Shown here piece after piece: positions 7,541 to 15,688 of a stretch of DNA of 64,000 nt. Source of the DNA: Arenibacter amylolyticus. GTDB taxonomy: Bacteria; Bacteroidota; Bacteroidia; Flavobacteriales; Flavobacteriaceae. Under the pieces are notes generated by a model, which worked only from the letters and a program-made list of their open reading frames with translations, was not told where the DNA came from and made no database searches. Position 1 is the first letter of the stretch; each line of letters opens with the position of its first letter. The DNA is taken from positions 25,747 through 89,746 of the forward strand of contig NZ_MTAZ01000006.1 of the NCBI RefSeq assembly GCF_002150785.1. The letters run 5' to 3'. A program made the translations under genes and the position numbers.

Positions 7541-7554
7541 AATTGAATTTCATG

Positions 7555-7562
7555 CAAAACTA
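7555..7562 (-). promoter_or_regulatory. -7 promoter box (TAGTTTTG) of the DUF6909-wzz-rml operon
   Basis: Read leftward the sequence is TAGTTTTG, an exact match to the Bacteroidota -7 consensus TAnnTTTG, 14 bp upstream of the ATG at 7538-7540. No clear -33 TTTG was seen at the usual distance. Confidence 0.5.
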
Positions 7563-7741
7563 CAATATATATTGATATTTAGTAAGGTGGAATATTGTCA
7601 ACTAGCTATAACCTAGCTATAACTAATGGGAATTCACCTACAATCATTGGTTTTTTATACAAATATAGCTGGATTCTAGTTAATGACGACGGATAAGATT
7701 AGAAGTTAGTATAAGAATTTTATAGTGCTTGTGGAATTAAA

Positions 7742-8107
7742 CCAGTTAAGCGGTTTAAGGGTTAAAAGGCTAAGAAGGACAATCAGCATAACAAGATAAC
7801 TCGATAACATCATAACCCTAGTTACCAAGTTACGCTGTTACGGAGTTACGAAGAAGAAAACATGACTTAAGTAACAACATCACAAGAAAAGCAGTTAAAT
7901 AGTTAAAATGCTAGGAGGAACAACCACCATAACTCCATAACAAGATAACTCGATAACATCATAACCCTAGTTACCAAGTTACGCTGTTACGGAGCTACGA
8001 AGAAGAAAACATGACTTAAGTAACAAGATGACACGATAACCCAGTTAAATAGTTAAAATGCTAGGAGGAACAACCACCATAACTCCATAACAAGATAACT
8101 CCATAAC
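7742..8107. repeat. tandem repeat of about 150 bp, 2.4 copies, built of octamers
   Basis: Copy starts are marked by ACAAGATAAC at 7791, 7940 and 8090 (periods 149 and 150). The segment 7892-7951 is identical to 8042-8101, and 7791-7877 matches 7940-8026 with one clear mismatch. Within each copy five ATAACnnn octamers are followed, after one extra base, by four GTTACnnn octamers, giving an inverted array. The first copy is more diverged. It fills most of the 576-bp gap between the GH3 gene and the DUF6909-like gene. Confidence 0.9.
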
Positions 8108-8116
8108 TTTATACTC

Positions 8117-9613
8117 CTACACCCTAAACGCCTCCAATCCCTCGGCAACCTTTCGGTCATTAGACAATCGTTGTACCTTATTTTGTCCCCCTAATTTCCC
8201 GATGGATTTCATATACTCTTGGAATCCGTCTTTTTTAATTTGAGTAATCTTTAGGCGCTGTAATATTTTGCCTTTTATTAGGTCAAAGTAATAGGTATTC
8301 TGTTTTTGAAGGGAGGTGTCCAGTATTTGGTTAAATTTTTCCAAATCGGTGGGTAGCTGTTCAAATTCTATCAACCATTCGTGGTAGGGTAACTCTTCTC
8401 CGCTAGGATTAATCTGTGGGGCAACGGTAAATTCGTTTATTCTAGCATCGGTGGCTTCAATGGCCTGCCGCATGGCTTCTTCCACTTCCTTGCCAATAAC
8501 ATGCTCCCCAAAGGCAGAAATAAAGTGTTTTATTCTACCAGACACTATTATTTTATAGGGCTTTAAAGAAATAAACTGAACGGTATCCCCTAGGTTATAG
8601 GCCCAGAGTCCGGCATTGGTAGAAATAATCATCACGTAATTAACCCCTATTTCCACATCCTTTATAGTAATCCGCTTAGGGTTTTCCTCAAAAAACTCGT
8701 CCGACTTAACAAACTCGTAGAAAATCCCCGAATTCAATAGCAATAACATGCCTTTTTCGGTTTGGGAATTTTGATAGGCAAAAAATCCTTCGCTGGCAGG
8801 GAATAATTCTATACTGGCAACTCGGCGACCAATAAGGTTTTCAAATTTTGCCCGGTAAGGTTCGTAATTGACCCCTCCATAGATAAACAGTTCAAAATTC
8901 TTGAAGAGTTCACCCACCTTTTTACCAGTAGTAGCGTTCAGCTTTTCAAAATAGGTTTGCACCCAAGAGGGAATACCCGCTATAACGGTCATGTTTTCCT
9001 GAGCGGTTTCTTTTACGATTTCGGATACTTTGGTATCCCAATCCTCCAGGCAATTGGTCTCCCAGCTGGGGAGTCTGTTTTTCTGCAAGTAATTGGGAAC
9101 ATAATGGGCAGAAATCCCCGAGAGCCTTCCTATTTTAATGCCGTTTTGCTCCTTCATTACTGGACTTCCCTGTAGAAAAATCATTTTTCCGTCCACAAAA
9201 TCGGCCCTTCCCGTTTCGTGTATGTAGGTAAGGATGGCGTTGCGGGATGCTTCTACTTGGTGTTTTATGGATTCCTTGGTAATGGGAATAAATTTGGCTC
9301 CGGAAGTAGTCCCCGATGTTTTGGCAAAATAGGTGGGTTTTCCAGGCCATACAATATTGCTTTCTCCAGCAATAACCCGCTCTATATAGGCCTTGCCTTC
9401 TTCGTAGTCCCTTATGGGAACGTGCTTTACAAAATCGGCGTGCGATTGAATTTGGGAGAAATTATGGTCTTTCCCAAAAACAGTATCCTTTGCCTGCCCT
9501 ATAAGGGAGGCAAAAACTTTTTCCTGGGTTTCTATTGGGTTTTCTACCCATTTTGCAGTTTTTCTTGCAACCACTTTGGCAAATATCTTGGCAGCTAAGG
9601 ACTTTAAACTCAT
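8117..9613 (-). CDS. GH3-family acyl-adenylating protein
   Basis: Member of the GH3 superfamily (plant auxin-amido synthetases and bacterial relatives) in the adenylate-forming enzymes. The ATP-binding motif AKTSGTTSGAKFIP is at residues 97-110, followed later by the LGDTVQFIS and GRIKHFISAFGEH segments that correspond to the conserved Asp and hinge motifs. The length of 498 residues is normal for the bacterial type. The substrate is not known; bacterial members are often near envelope genes. It starts 7 bp after the M23 peptidase gene, so the two form an operon. Confidence 0.9.
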   Translation of the reverse strand: MSLKSLAAKIFAKVVARKTAKWVENPIETQEKVFASLIGQAKDTVFGKDHNFSQIQSHADFVKHVPIRDYEEGKAYIERVIAGESNIVWPGKPTYFAKTSGTTSGAKFIPITKESIKHQVEASRNAILTYIHETGRADFVDGKMIFLQGSPVMKEQNGIKIGRLSGISAHYVPNYLQKNRLPSWETNCLEDWDTKVSEIVKETAQENMTVIAGIPSWVQTYFEKLNATTGKKVGELFKNFELFIYGGVNYEPYRAKFENLIGRRVASIELFPASEGFFAYQNSQTEKGMLLLLNSGIFYEFVKSDEFFEENPKRITIKDVEIGVNYVMIISTNAGLWAYNLGDTVQFISLKPYKIIVSGRIKHFISAFGEHVIGKEVEEAMRQAIEATDARINEFTVAPQINPSGEELPYHEWLIEFEQLPTDLEKFNQILDTSLQKQNTYYFDLIKGKILQRLKITQIKKDGFQEYMKSIGKLGGQNKVQRLSNDRKVAEGLEAFRV

Positions 9614-9619
9614 TCTTTA

Positions 9620-10489
9620 CTATTTAAAATCTATAAAATCCATTGGGTTTAGCGGACTTCCGTCACTCCACAGTTCAAAGTGAAGGTGGGGACCGGTAGT
9701 GAACTCCCCGGTGTTGCCAACAGAGGCAACCACTTCCCCAGCGCGAACAATATCGCCTTGCTCCTTGTTCAGCGAGCCGTTATGCTTATATACACTAAGG
9801 AGTCCGTCTGCGTGTTCCAATATAATAACATAACCTGTTTGGGCGGTCCATTCCGCGAAAATCACCGTTCCATTGGCCACTGCTTTCACTGGACTATTTG
9901 TGGGGGCCACAACATCTACGGCATAATGCTTGGATTCTGGATTAAATCCTTGTGAGATGGTCCCGCTCAGGGGAGTAAACAATACCCTTCCCGGACTGTT
10001 AAGATTTCTTTCAAATAAATTGTATTTGTCCTCCCTAGCCACCTGCGCCCTTAGTAAAGAATCTTCCCTAATGGGGTTGAGATCAATGGTGGAAGGGTCT
10101 ATCTTATACTGTTCGTACAAGGAGTCGCGGTTAATTTCATTATTTTCAATGTCGCCTGTCAATACTTTCCGAATGTTATCTAAATACCTGTTGGTATAAT
10201 TTAGGACCGTCACCAAAGAGTCAGTTTTATAGGTAAGCTCTGTAGCCTGTCTTCTTAACTTGGTGGAGGAGTAACCGGGGATATACTCCCGCAGCGGGGT
10301 AAAGGCGATTAAGAGTGTGGTGAAGGCGATGAGGCCTATAATAAACAAGGAGCCCGTAACAAAAACATTCATTCTGTTGAGCTTAAATGAAATCTTTTCT
10401 TCAAAAGTACTCTCGTTAAGGATGACCAAGCGGTACTTGTGCAGAAGCTTTCTCTTTATTTCCTTTCTCTTTTGTTTTTTTTTGGCCAT
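9620..10489 (-). CDS. M23 family zinc metallopeptidase (peptidoglycan endopeptidase)
   Basis: A membrane-anchored peptidase expected to cut peptide cross-links of peptidoglycan in the periplasm. From the ATG at 10487-10489 it has a basic cytoplasmic N-terminus, one membrane segment at about 40-63, a coiled-coil-like linker, and a C-terminal LytM domain with complete zinc ligands: HYAVD and the HLHFE motif (His268, His270). It is therefore likely to be active, unlike the EnvC-like protein at 58779-60023. An in-frame TTG nine bases upstream exists, but the promoter box at 10496-10503 leaves no room for it. Confidence 0.93.
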   Translation of the reverse strand: MAKKKQKRKEIKRKLLHKYRLVILNESTFEEKISFKLNRMNVFVTGSLFIIGLIAFTTLLIAFTPLREYIPGYSSTKLRRQATELTYKTDSLVTVLNYTNRYLDNIRKVLTGDIENNEINRDSLYEQYKIDPSTIDLNPIREDSLLRAQVAREDKYNLFERNLNSPGRVLFTPLSGTISQGFNPESKHYAVDVVAPTNSPVKAVANGTVIFAEWTAQTGYVIILEHADGLLSVYKHNGSLNKEQGDIVRAGEVVASVGNTGEFTTGPHLHFELWSDGSPLNPMDFIDFK

Positions 10490-10495
10490 AATAAA

Positions 10496-10503
10496 CAAAG
10501 ATA
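10496..10503 (-). promoter_or_regulatory. -7 promoter box (TATCTTTG) of the M23-GH3 operon
   Basis: Exact TAnnTTTG on the minus strand, ending 6 bp before the ATG at 10489. If transcription starts 4-6 bp downstream of the box, the mRNA has almost no leader. It decides in favour of the ATG over the upstream TTG. Confidence 0.5.
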
Positions 10504-10659
10504 AGCTTACAAATTAACTTTAATTATCTTTAGTATAAATTTTGATAGGTAATTGCGATTTCACCACAAAAGTATTCTTTCACAAAATATATTCTGCTTT
10601 GTTAGAATTAAAATATATTTTAGCGATTAAAATTAACAGGCTACTAACATCTTTTTTAG

Positions 10660-10667
10660 TACCTTTG
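10660..10667 (+). promoter_or_regulatory. -7 promoter box (TACCTTTG) of tatA
   Basis: Exact match to TAnnTTTG, 21 bp before the ATG of tatA at 10689. It shows that the long upstream reading frame from 10542 is not the real start. Confidence 0.5.
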
Positions 10668-10688
10668 TTTCTAATAAATCATCTTACT

Positions 10689-10874
10689 ATGATCACATTA
10701 AACACATTTTTAGCAATTGGCGCCCCTCAAATCATATTGATAGTGGTGGTGGTCCTACTACTATTTGGAGGAAAGAAAATACCGGAACTAATGCGCGGAT
10801 TGGGTAGTGGTATTAAAGAGTTTAAGGATGCTTCCAAAGATGATGAAGTCTTGGAAGACAAAAAAGAGAACTAA
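10689..10874 (+). CDS. tatA: Sec-independent protein translocase TatA/E
   Basis: Pore-forming subunit of the twin-arginine translocase, which exports folded proteins. At 61 residues it has a single membrane helix ([12 protein letters not shown]), the [21 protein letters not shown] hinge and amphipathic helix typical of TatA, and an acidic/basic tail. The ATG at 10689 gives the normal length, and the promoter box lies just upstream. It is alone here; tatC is not in the window. A likely client in the window is the twin-arginine oxidoreductase at 28622-30079. Confidence 0.95.
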   Translation: MITLNTFLAIGAPQIILIVVVVLLLFGGKKIPELMRGLGSGIKEFKDASKDDEVLEDKKEN

Positions 10875-10898
10875 TAAGAGACGCCATTTTATATATAA

Positions 10899-10925
10899 AA
10901 CACCTGCTTTTGTGGGTGTTTTTTT
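10899..10925 (+). terminator. rho-independent terminator of tatA
   Basis: Stem AACACC/GGTGTT with a loop of about 10 bases, followed by seven T residues, 25 bp after the tatA stop. Confidence 0.75.
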
Positions 10926-11408
10926 ATTTGGTTGATTTGCATAGCTCACACCAATCCTTCTTTATTCTTTAGCCATCACGCTTGATGGCGCCGTACTTCC
11001 CACAGCGGATTTCTAACAATCCTTAAATGAACCGTGAATTCTAGGCGCAAGGAACTGAAACATGTAAAACAAGGTTTCTAGTGATTTTCCATAGACGTCA
11101 TTTATATTATTATCCAAGTTCTGTACTTAAATCTTAAGTACCCTTTATTATCCTTATTTATTTCTTATTTGATCTTCCTGCAAGCTTAGAAGCTTGGGTA
11201 AATCTACTTGGATGCGCTGTTAAAGCGTATGAAACCAAGGTTACACCATGGAAATTACAGTGTTCACAACAAATAATTTTCAAACCGTACTAGGGCGTCT
11301 AGTTTTGACGTTCTTATGATATTAATGGGTTTGGTGTTTCCCTTTTTGAGGAAACCGAAGTTGAATTTTACAGGTTTCAACTGCTTAAGCTCTTAACAAC
11401 TAATTGTA
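10926..11408. other. 483-bp gap between tatA and the OmpA-family gene
   Basis: No gene or known RNA was seen. The only structure noted is a short stem GTTTCC/GGAAAC at 11336-11355 near the downstream gene. The promoter of the OmpA-family gene must lie here, but no exact TAnnTTTG box was found close to its start. Confidence 0.4.
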
Positions 11409-13955
11409 TTGCGGACTACTCTTATAAATATAAAAAATTATTTACCCTTGCTATTTTTATTAATTGCGACCCTTACCTATGGTCAGGATAATAAAGAAAG
11501 AAAAAAGGGGAGTGAAGAGGAGCAAGCTGTAACTATCCCCACGAGTCATAGCCCTATCCTGGCATCCAAAATGGCACCTCTTGGGGATACCGATAAAATG
11601 GAGGCTGCCTTTAGGCTACATAAAATAAATATCAAGCGGTTTTCAAATACGTATATCCAAACACCGGGTTATTACATTATCAGTAACATATATAGTAATG
11701 AGGGGTATTTAGCTAAAAACCTGGAAAAACTAAGGAAAAAGGGTTTTGAAGCGGGATTTTTATTTAATCCGGAAGATCAGCTGAACTATCTATACCTTAA
11801 AAGATTTGACACCTGGCAAGAGGCTTTGGAGGCATGTAATACCAATATCAATCAGACTTATGATAAGACTGTTTGGGTGTTGATTATTCCCCCTTCCAAA
11901 GGCCCAGTAGCCGCTAATACCCTTGTTTCGCGTGAAAAGAAACCAATAAGCGCTAAGGTTGTGGATGCGGCACCTTTAGAAATTGTGAGTTATGAAAACG
12001 TGACAGCCAGCGGGAACTCCACCCCCTCCGTTTTGACGGTACCTCCGGTTAAAAGTAATTCTTGGATAAATAAGGCAAATACCTATTTTGACCAGATGAG
12101 GTATGCGGAGGCTGCTGAGCTTTACGAAAAAGGATTGGAAAAAACTCCCGATGTCAGTAGTTTAGAAATATTTCAGAAAGCTGGAGACGCTCATTATTTT
12201 AACACCAATATGGAACGTGCCTATTATTGGTACCATCAATTGTACAAAACGTATAAGGCAGATATGAGGCCAGAGTACCTTTTTAAATATGCGCATACTC
12301 TTAAAGGAGCTGGTAAATATGGTAGGGCTAAACGCATGATGCGATTGTATAATAGGGCCACAAAGAATGAGACGGTAGAAGAGGAAGATACCAGTATGGA
12401 GGCCAATGCAAATGAAGTGGTTTTAGATAATATTCTGGCAGCCGATGACAACGCTATTTTGAAGAATTTGTCTATAAATACCCAATATTCGGAGTTTGCC
12501 CCCATGTTTTATAAGGAAGATAAAATGGTTTTTGCTTCCTCAAGAGATTCTTCAGTCTTTACTACTAGGCGGTATGGATGGAATAACCAGCCATTTTTGG
12601 ACCTTTATTTGGCAAATATCAATGAGGAGTCCCAAGAATTGCGGAATGCCATTAAATTATCCAAGAATATCAACACAAGATATCACGAAGCTTCCGTAAC
12701 TTTTTCTCCCGATAATACCACTATGTACTTTACCCGCAATAACTATAAGAGGAAGTTGCGAAGGGATGAAAATGGTATGAATCATTTAAAAATTTATGTT
12801 TCCAATAAGGTAAACGGGGAGTGGGGAGAAGCAAAGGAGTTGCCTTTTAATAGTGATTCCTATTCCACCGGGCATCCCGCATTGAGTCCTGATGGTAAGA
12901 AACTGTATTTTGTTTCGGATATGCCAGGAAGTATGGGGGAGACAGACATCTTTGTGGTGGATGTGCTGGGAAACAACCAGTATTCCCAACCCAAGAACCT
13001 AGGCCCTAAGATCAATACCAAACGGAAGGAAATGTTTCCTTTTGTGACAGATGAAAAATTGTACTTCTCTTCCGATGGTCATGTAGGACTGGGCGGATTG
13101 GATGTGTATGAAGCCGTATTGGAGGAAGATGGCGGATTCATGGATGCTGTGAATCTAGGAAGGCCTATAAACAGTGAAAAGGACGATTTCTCCTATATAG
13201 TAAATGAAAACAACAATAAGGGGTATTTTGCCTCCAATAGAAATGGTGGAAAAGGGGACGATGATCTCTACGGATTTGAAAGGTTGATTCCAGAGAAAAC
13301 CGTATACAATGCAATTGCTGGTACGGTTGTAGAGCAAATTACCGGGGAGTTAATGCCCAATGCCTTAGTGACCTTGTTAGATGAAAACAATATTAAATTG
13401 AAGGAGGTAATTACTGCTAGCGATGGCACCTTTGTTTTTGAGGATTTGGAGTCGGACACTAAGTATACTGTGAAAATTGCCCAAACTGAGTATTTTGAGA
13501 ATGTAAAAGAGGTGGTGACCGGGACCAATGAAGTGGTGGAGATAGAAATCCCGATGAAGAAGCTAAAAGAGTTGATTGTGGTAGAGGAGGGCGTTCGTAA
13601 GCTTAAAACGGACATGATTTTCTTTGATTTTGATAAATCGTATATAAGAAAGGATGCCGCGGTAGAATTGGATAAGTTGGTGGAGGTAATGATGGATCAT
13701 AAGGACATGGTTATAAAAATTGAATCGCACACAGATTCTAGAGGACCTGCGGTGTACAATAAATATCTTTCGGACAAGAGGGCTAAGTCTAGCCGGGACT
13801 ATCTTATTTCCAAAGGAATTTCCGAAGAGCGGATTGAAAGTGCTATTGGCTACGGGGAAGAGCGATTGTTGAACGAATGTAAGGATGGGGTTTGGTGTAC
13901 CAGAGAGCGACATGAACTCAATAGAAGATCCGAATTTATAATTGTGAAGATGTAA
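11409..13955 (+). CDS. PorE-like OmpA-family outer-membrane protein (TPR, PD40, regulatory domain, OmpA)
   Basis: Likely anchored to peptidoglycan in the outer membrane. Order of parts in 848 residues: signal peptide (1-25, LPLLFLLIATLTYGQ), a SPOR-like segment at about 65-160, TPR at about 220-310, WD40/PD40 beta-propeller repeats at about 360-620 (FAPMFYKEDKMVFASSRD, HPALSPDGKKLYFVSD), a carboxypeptidase-regulatory-like domain at 640-715, and a C-terminal OmpA domain (FFDFDKSYIRKDA, ESHTDSRGPAVYNKYLSDKRA). The same order occurs in PorE of the type IX secretion system, but no PorP/SprF gene is adjacent. The start must be TTG (11409), since a stop precedes it and the next ATG would lose the signal peptide. 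Confidence 0.9.
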   Translation: MRTTLINIKNYLPLLFLLIATLTYGQDNKERKKGSEEEQAVTIPTSHSPILASKMAPLGDTDKMEAAFRLHKINIKRFSNTYIQTPGYYIISNIYSNEGYLAKNLEKLRKKGFEAGFLFNPEDQLNYLYLKRFDTWQEALEACNTNINQTYDKTVWVLIIPPSKGPVAANTLVSREKKPISAKVVDAAPLEIVSYENVTASGNSTPSVLTVPPVKSNSWINKANTYFDQMRYAEAAELYEKGLEKTPDVSSLEIFQKAGDAHYFNTNMERAYYWYHQLYKTYKADMRPEYLFKYAHTLKGAGKYGRAKRMMRLYNRATKNETVEEEDTSMEANANEVVLDNILAADDNAILKNLSINTQYSEFAPMFYKEDKMVFASSRDSSVFTTRRYGWNNQPFLDLYLANINEESQELRNAIKLSKNINTRYHEASVTFSPDNTTMYFTRNNYKRKLRRDENGMNHLKIYVSNKVNGEWGEAKELPFNSDSYSTGHPALSPDGKKLYFVSDMPGSMGETDIFVVDVLGNNQYSQPKNLGPKINTKRKEMFPFVTDEKLYFSSDGHVGLGGLDVYEAVLEEDGGFMDAVNLGRPINSEKDDFSYIVNENNNKGYFASNRNGGKGDDDLYGFERLIPEKTVYNAIAGTVVEQITGELMPNALVTLLDENNIKLKEVITASDGTFVFEDLESDTKYTVKIAQTEYFENVKEVVTGTNEVVEIEIPMKKLKELIVVEEGVRKLKTDMIFFDFDKSYIRKDAAVELDKLVEVMMDHKDMVIKIESHTDSRGPAVYNKYLSDKRAKSSRDYLISKGISEERIESAIGYGEERLLNECKDGVWCTRERHELNRRSEFIIVKM

Positions 13956-13984
13956 TCAGTTTAACCAGATTGACTAATTTCTAT

Positions 13985-14018
13985 AGCCCGTTCTCTTTTG
14001 GGAAAGCGGGCCTTTTTA
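13985..14018 (+). terminator. terminator of the OmpA-family gene
   Basis: Stem GCCCG...CGGGC with partial extension through TTCTC/GGGAA, followed by CTTTTTATTT, 30 bp after the stop codon. Confidence 0.65.
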
Positions 14019-14227
14019 TTTCTGGATCCATCCCTGGAACAATCAATTTTATCCTTTGTAGATTACTTTTAGGGTATTAGTCATCTTGACGAATACTTAT
14101 GTTGTTTGTCGAATGATTACAATATAAAGTTTAGTTCATCCGTTTTATGCGGCACTTTATCTAATAAGTTGTCCCAGTAGCCTAACATTTCTAAAATTAG
14201 CATGAGCAATTAACTAATATAGCTGTT

Positions 14228-14395
14228 ATGAAACATGTTTTTCTCTTGAAAGAAATCTATTTGGAGGCTTTTAGAAATTGGACCCACCTGTTTCTAAAAA
14301 GATATTTTAAGGCCTTTTCCGTGTTTTGTTTTTTCCTAATAGCAGTCGTAATTTACGCCTTTATATATAGGGTTGCTACTGGATTTAGTTTCTAA
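14228..14395 (+). CDS. DUF6747-like small membrane protein
   Basis: A 55-residue peptide with KEIYLEAFRNWTHLFLKRYFK followed by one membrane helix (FSVFCFFLIAVVIYAFIYR). I recognise it as the flavobacterial family DUF6747, which has no known function. It has a proper ATG and stop, is free-standing with about 270 bp on each side, and the pattern of an amphipathic N-terminus plus a single C-terminal helix agrees with the family. The family name is from memory and the function is unknown. Confidence 0.8.
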   Translation: MKHVFLLKEIYLEAFRNWTHLFLKRYFKAFSVFCFFLIAVVIYAFIYRVATGFSF

Positions 14396-14657
14396 CCAAG
14401 GTACTTACCTATAGGATTTTAGCCTTAGTAGACCTCCCAGTAGAGGTGTCCCAATTCCTGTGTTTCCTTGGGCCTGATTGTTTCGAAGGGGCACGTGAAG
14501 CTACAGGCGCGTAAGGCTACACCCATCCCAGTTTTTCTACCACTTTTGGCAGAACCCAATAATCTATGCGCACTCGCTTAAAACCCTAGGGTGGAATGAG
14601 CAGTGTATGTATAGGTTAACCTTTCGTTAGCGGATAACACACCTAAAAGGGCCGGGC

Positions 14658-15674
14658 TTATCTACTTGCCTGCTGTTGCTGGCTAGGTTCGTCTACAAAC
14701 TTTATTGTTTTTAAAATCGCCTCCAACTCAAACATATAATCCCTTTTTTCAGTGGCTGGGGCAAATACAAAGCCTTCTACCACCACTTTTCTATCGTTCT
14801 TGTGGTCATTGATGATGTAAGTAAGGAAAGGTCCTGCCATAGGGTAATTTTCTATCTCCCAAATTCCCCTTACTTCAGCGGCTTTCCTATCCGAAATTTC
14901 GGCAGGGAAAACATAGGGAGAGAAAGCTTTCTCCGTGACCATATACGTGATTTTCCCAGGAACATCGGGCCCAGGAATAAACTGCTTCCCTATAGAGTCG
15001 CGCATGCTAACAATATCGGCCACCAGGGTAGAGTCGCTCTTAAAATAGTTTCCTGGTACCTCATAGGCAATAATGTTCATGCTTCCTTTTTGGATCTGTC
15101 TATCGATCCATACAAACTTACCTTCCTGTTTTCCAACCTTGTAAATGGAGGGGATAGATAGGGTAATTCCTAGCTTTTCTTCTAATTCCTTCTCCTTGTT
15201 CAAGGATATCTGAAAACGTTTTTGGGCTTCCCCAATTTCAAGGTTTTTAAAAGCCTTGATCATTTCATTGGCCTTGGCATCCAAGTTCTTTATTATTTCC
15301 TCCTGGGTAGTACCTTTTATAACACCTACGTTCTGTGGCGTGGCGTACACATCCGTTTTAATATGAGCCAAGCTTAGGGTGTCCTTGGCAACAAATAAAA
15401 CGGATCTGGTGCTTAACACAGAACCCGAGAAAACCTTAGCGGGCATCTGGTGAATGGTAAACAGAGGTTCTTCCCAAGAAAGTCCTAAGACTGGAGCCGC
15501 AAAATGCTGTCTAACACGGTCTCCTACCGCACCCTCCCATAAGTCATTGTCCATTACTACTGCCAAGGAATTTATCGCTCCTATGGATTCAGGCAGGTAT
15601 TTTTTCTTTGGAGTTGAATTACAGGAAATCAGTAATAAAAATGTCGACAAAAAGAGAATTCCAATTTTTTTCAT
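14658..15674 (-). CDS. DUF4837 family lipoprotein
   Basis: A 338-residue exported lipoprotein: the signal peptide ends in the lipobox LLLISC (Cys18). The body matches my recollection of the Bacteroidota family DUF4837 (segments SVLFVAKDTL, YATPQNVGVI, RGIWEIENYPMAGPFLTYI). No catalytic role is known. It follows the MltD-like transglycosylase gene by 14 bp in the same direction, so the pair is likely co-transcribed and may act together on the cell wall. Confidence 0.85.
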   Translation of the reverse strand: MKKIGILFLSTFLLLISCNSTPKKKYLPESIGAINSLAVVMDNDLWEGAVGDRVRQHFAAPVLGLSWEEPLFTIHQMPAKVFSGSVLSTRSVLFVAKDTLSLAHIKTDVYATPQNVGVIKGTTQEEIIKNLDAKANEMIKAFKNLEIGEAQKRFQISLNKEKELEEKLGITLSIPSIYKVGKQEGKFVWIDRQIQKGSMNIIAYEVPGNYFKSDSTLVADIVSMRDSIGKQFIPGPDVPGKITYMVTEKAFSPYVFPAEISDRKAAEVRGIWEIENYPMAGPFLTYIINDHKNDRKVVVEGFVFAPATEKRDYMFELEAILKTIKFVDEPSQQQQASR

Positions 15675-15688
15675 GGTAGTATAAATTT

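Noticed and set aside
9135..9598. ORFs on both strands over the GH3 gene
   Set aside because: The GH3 frame carries the conserved ATP-binding motif; the others are shadows of it.
13268..13913. Long leftward ORFs inside the OmpA-family gene
   Set aside because: They lie wholly antisense to the OmpA and regulatory domains and have no recognisable features.
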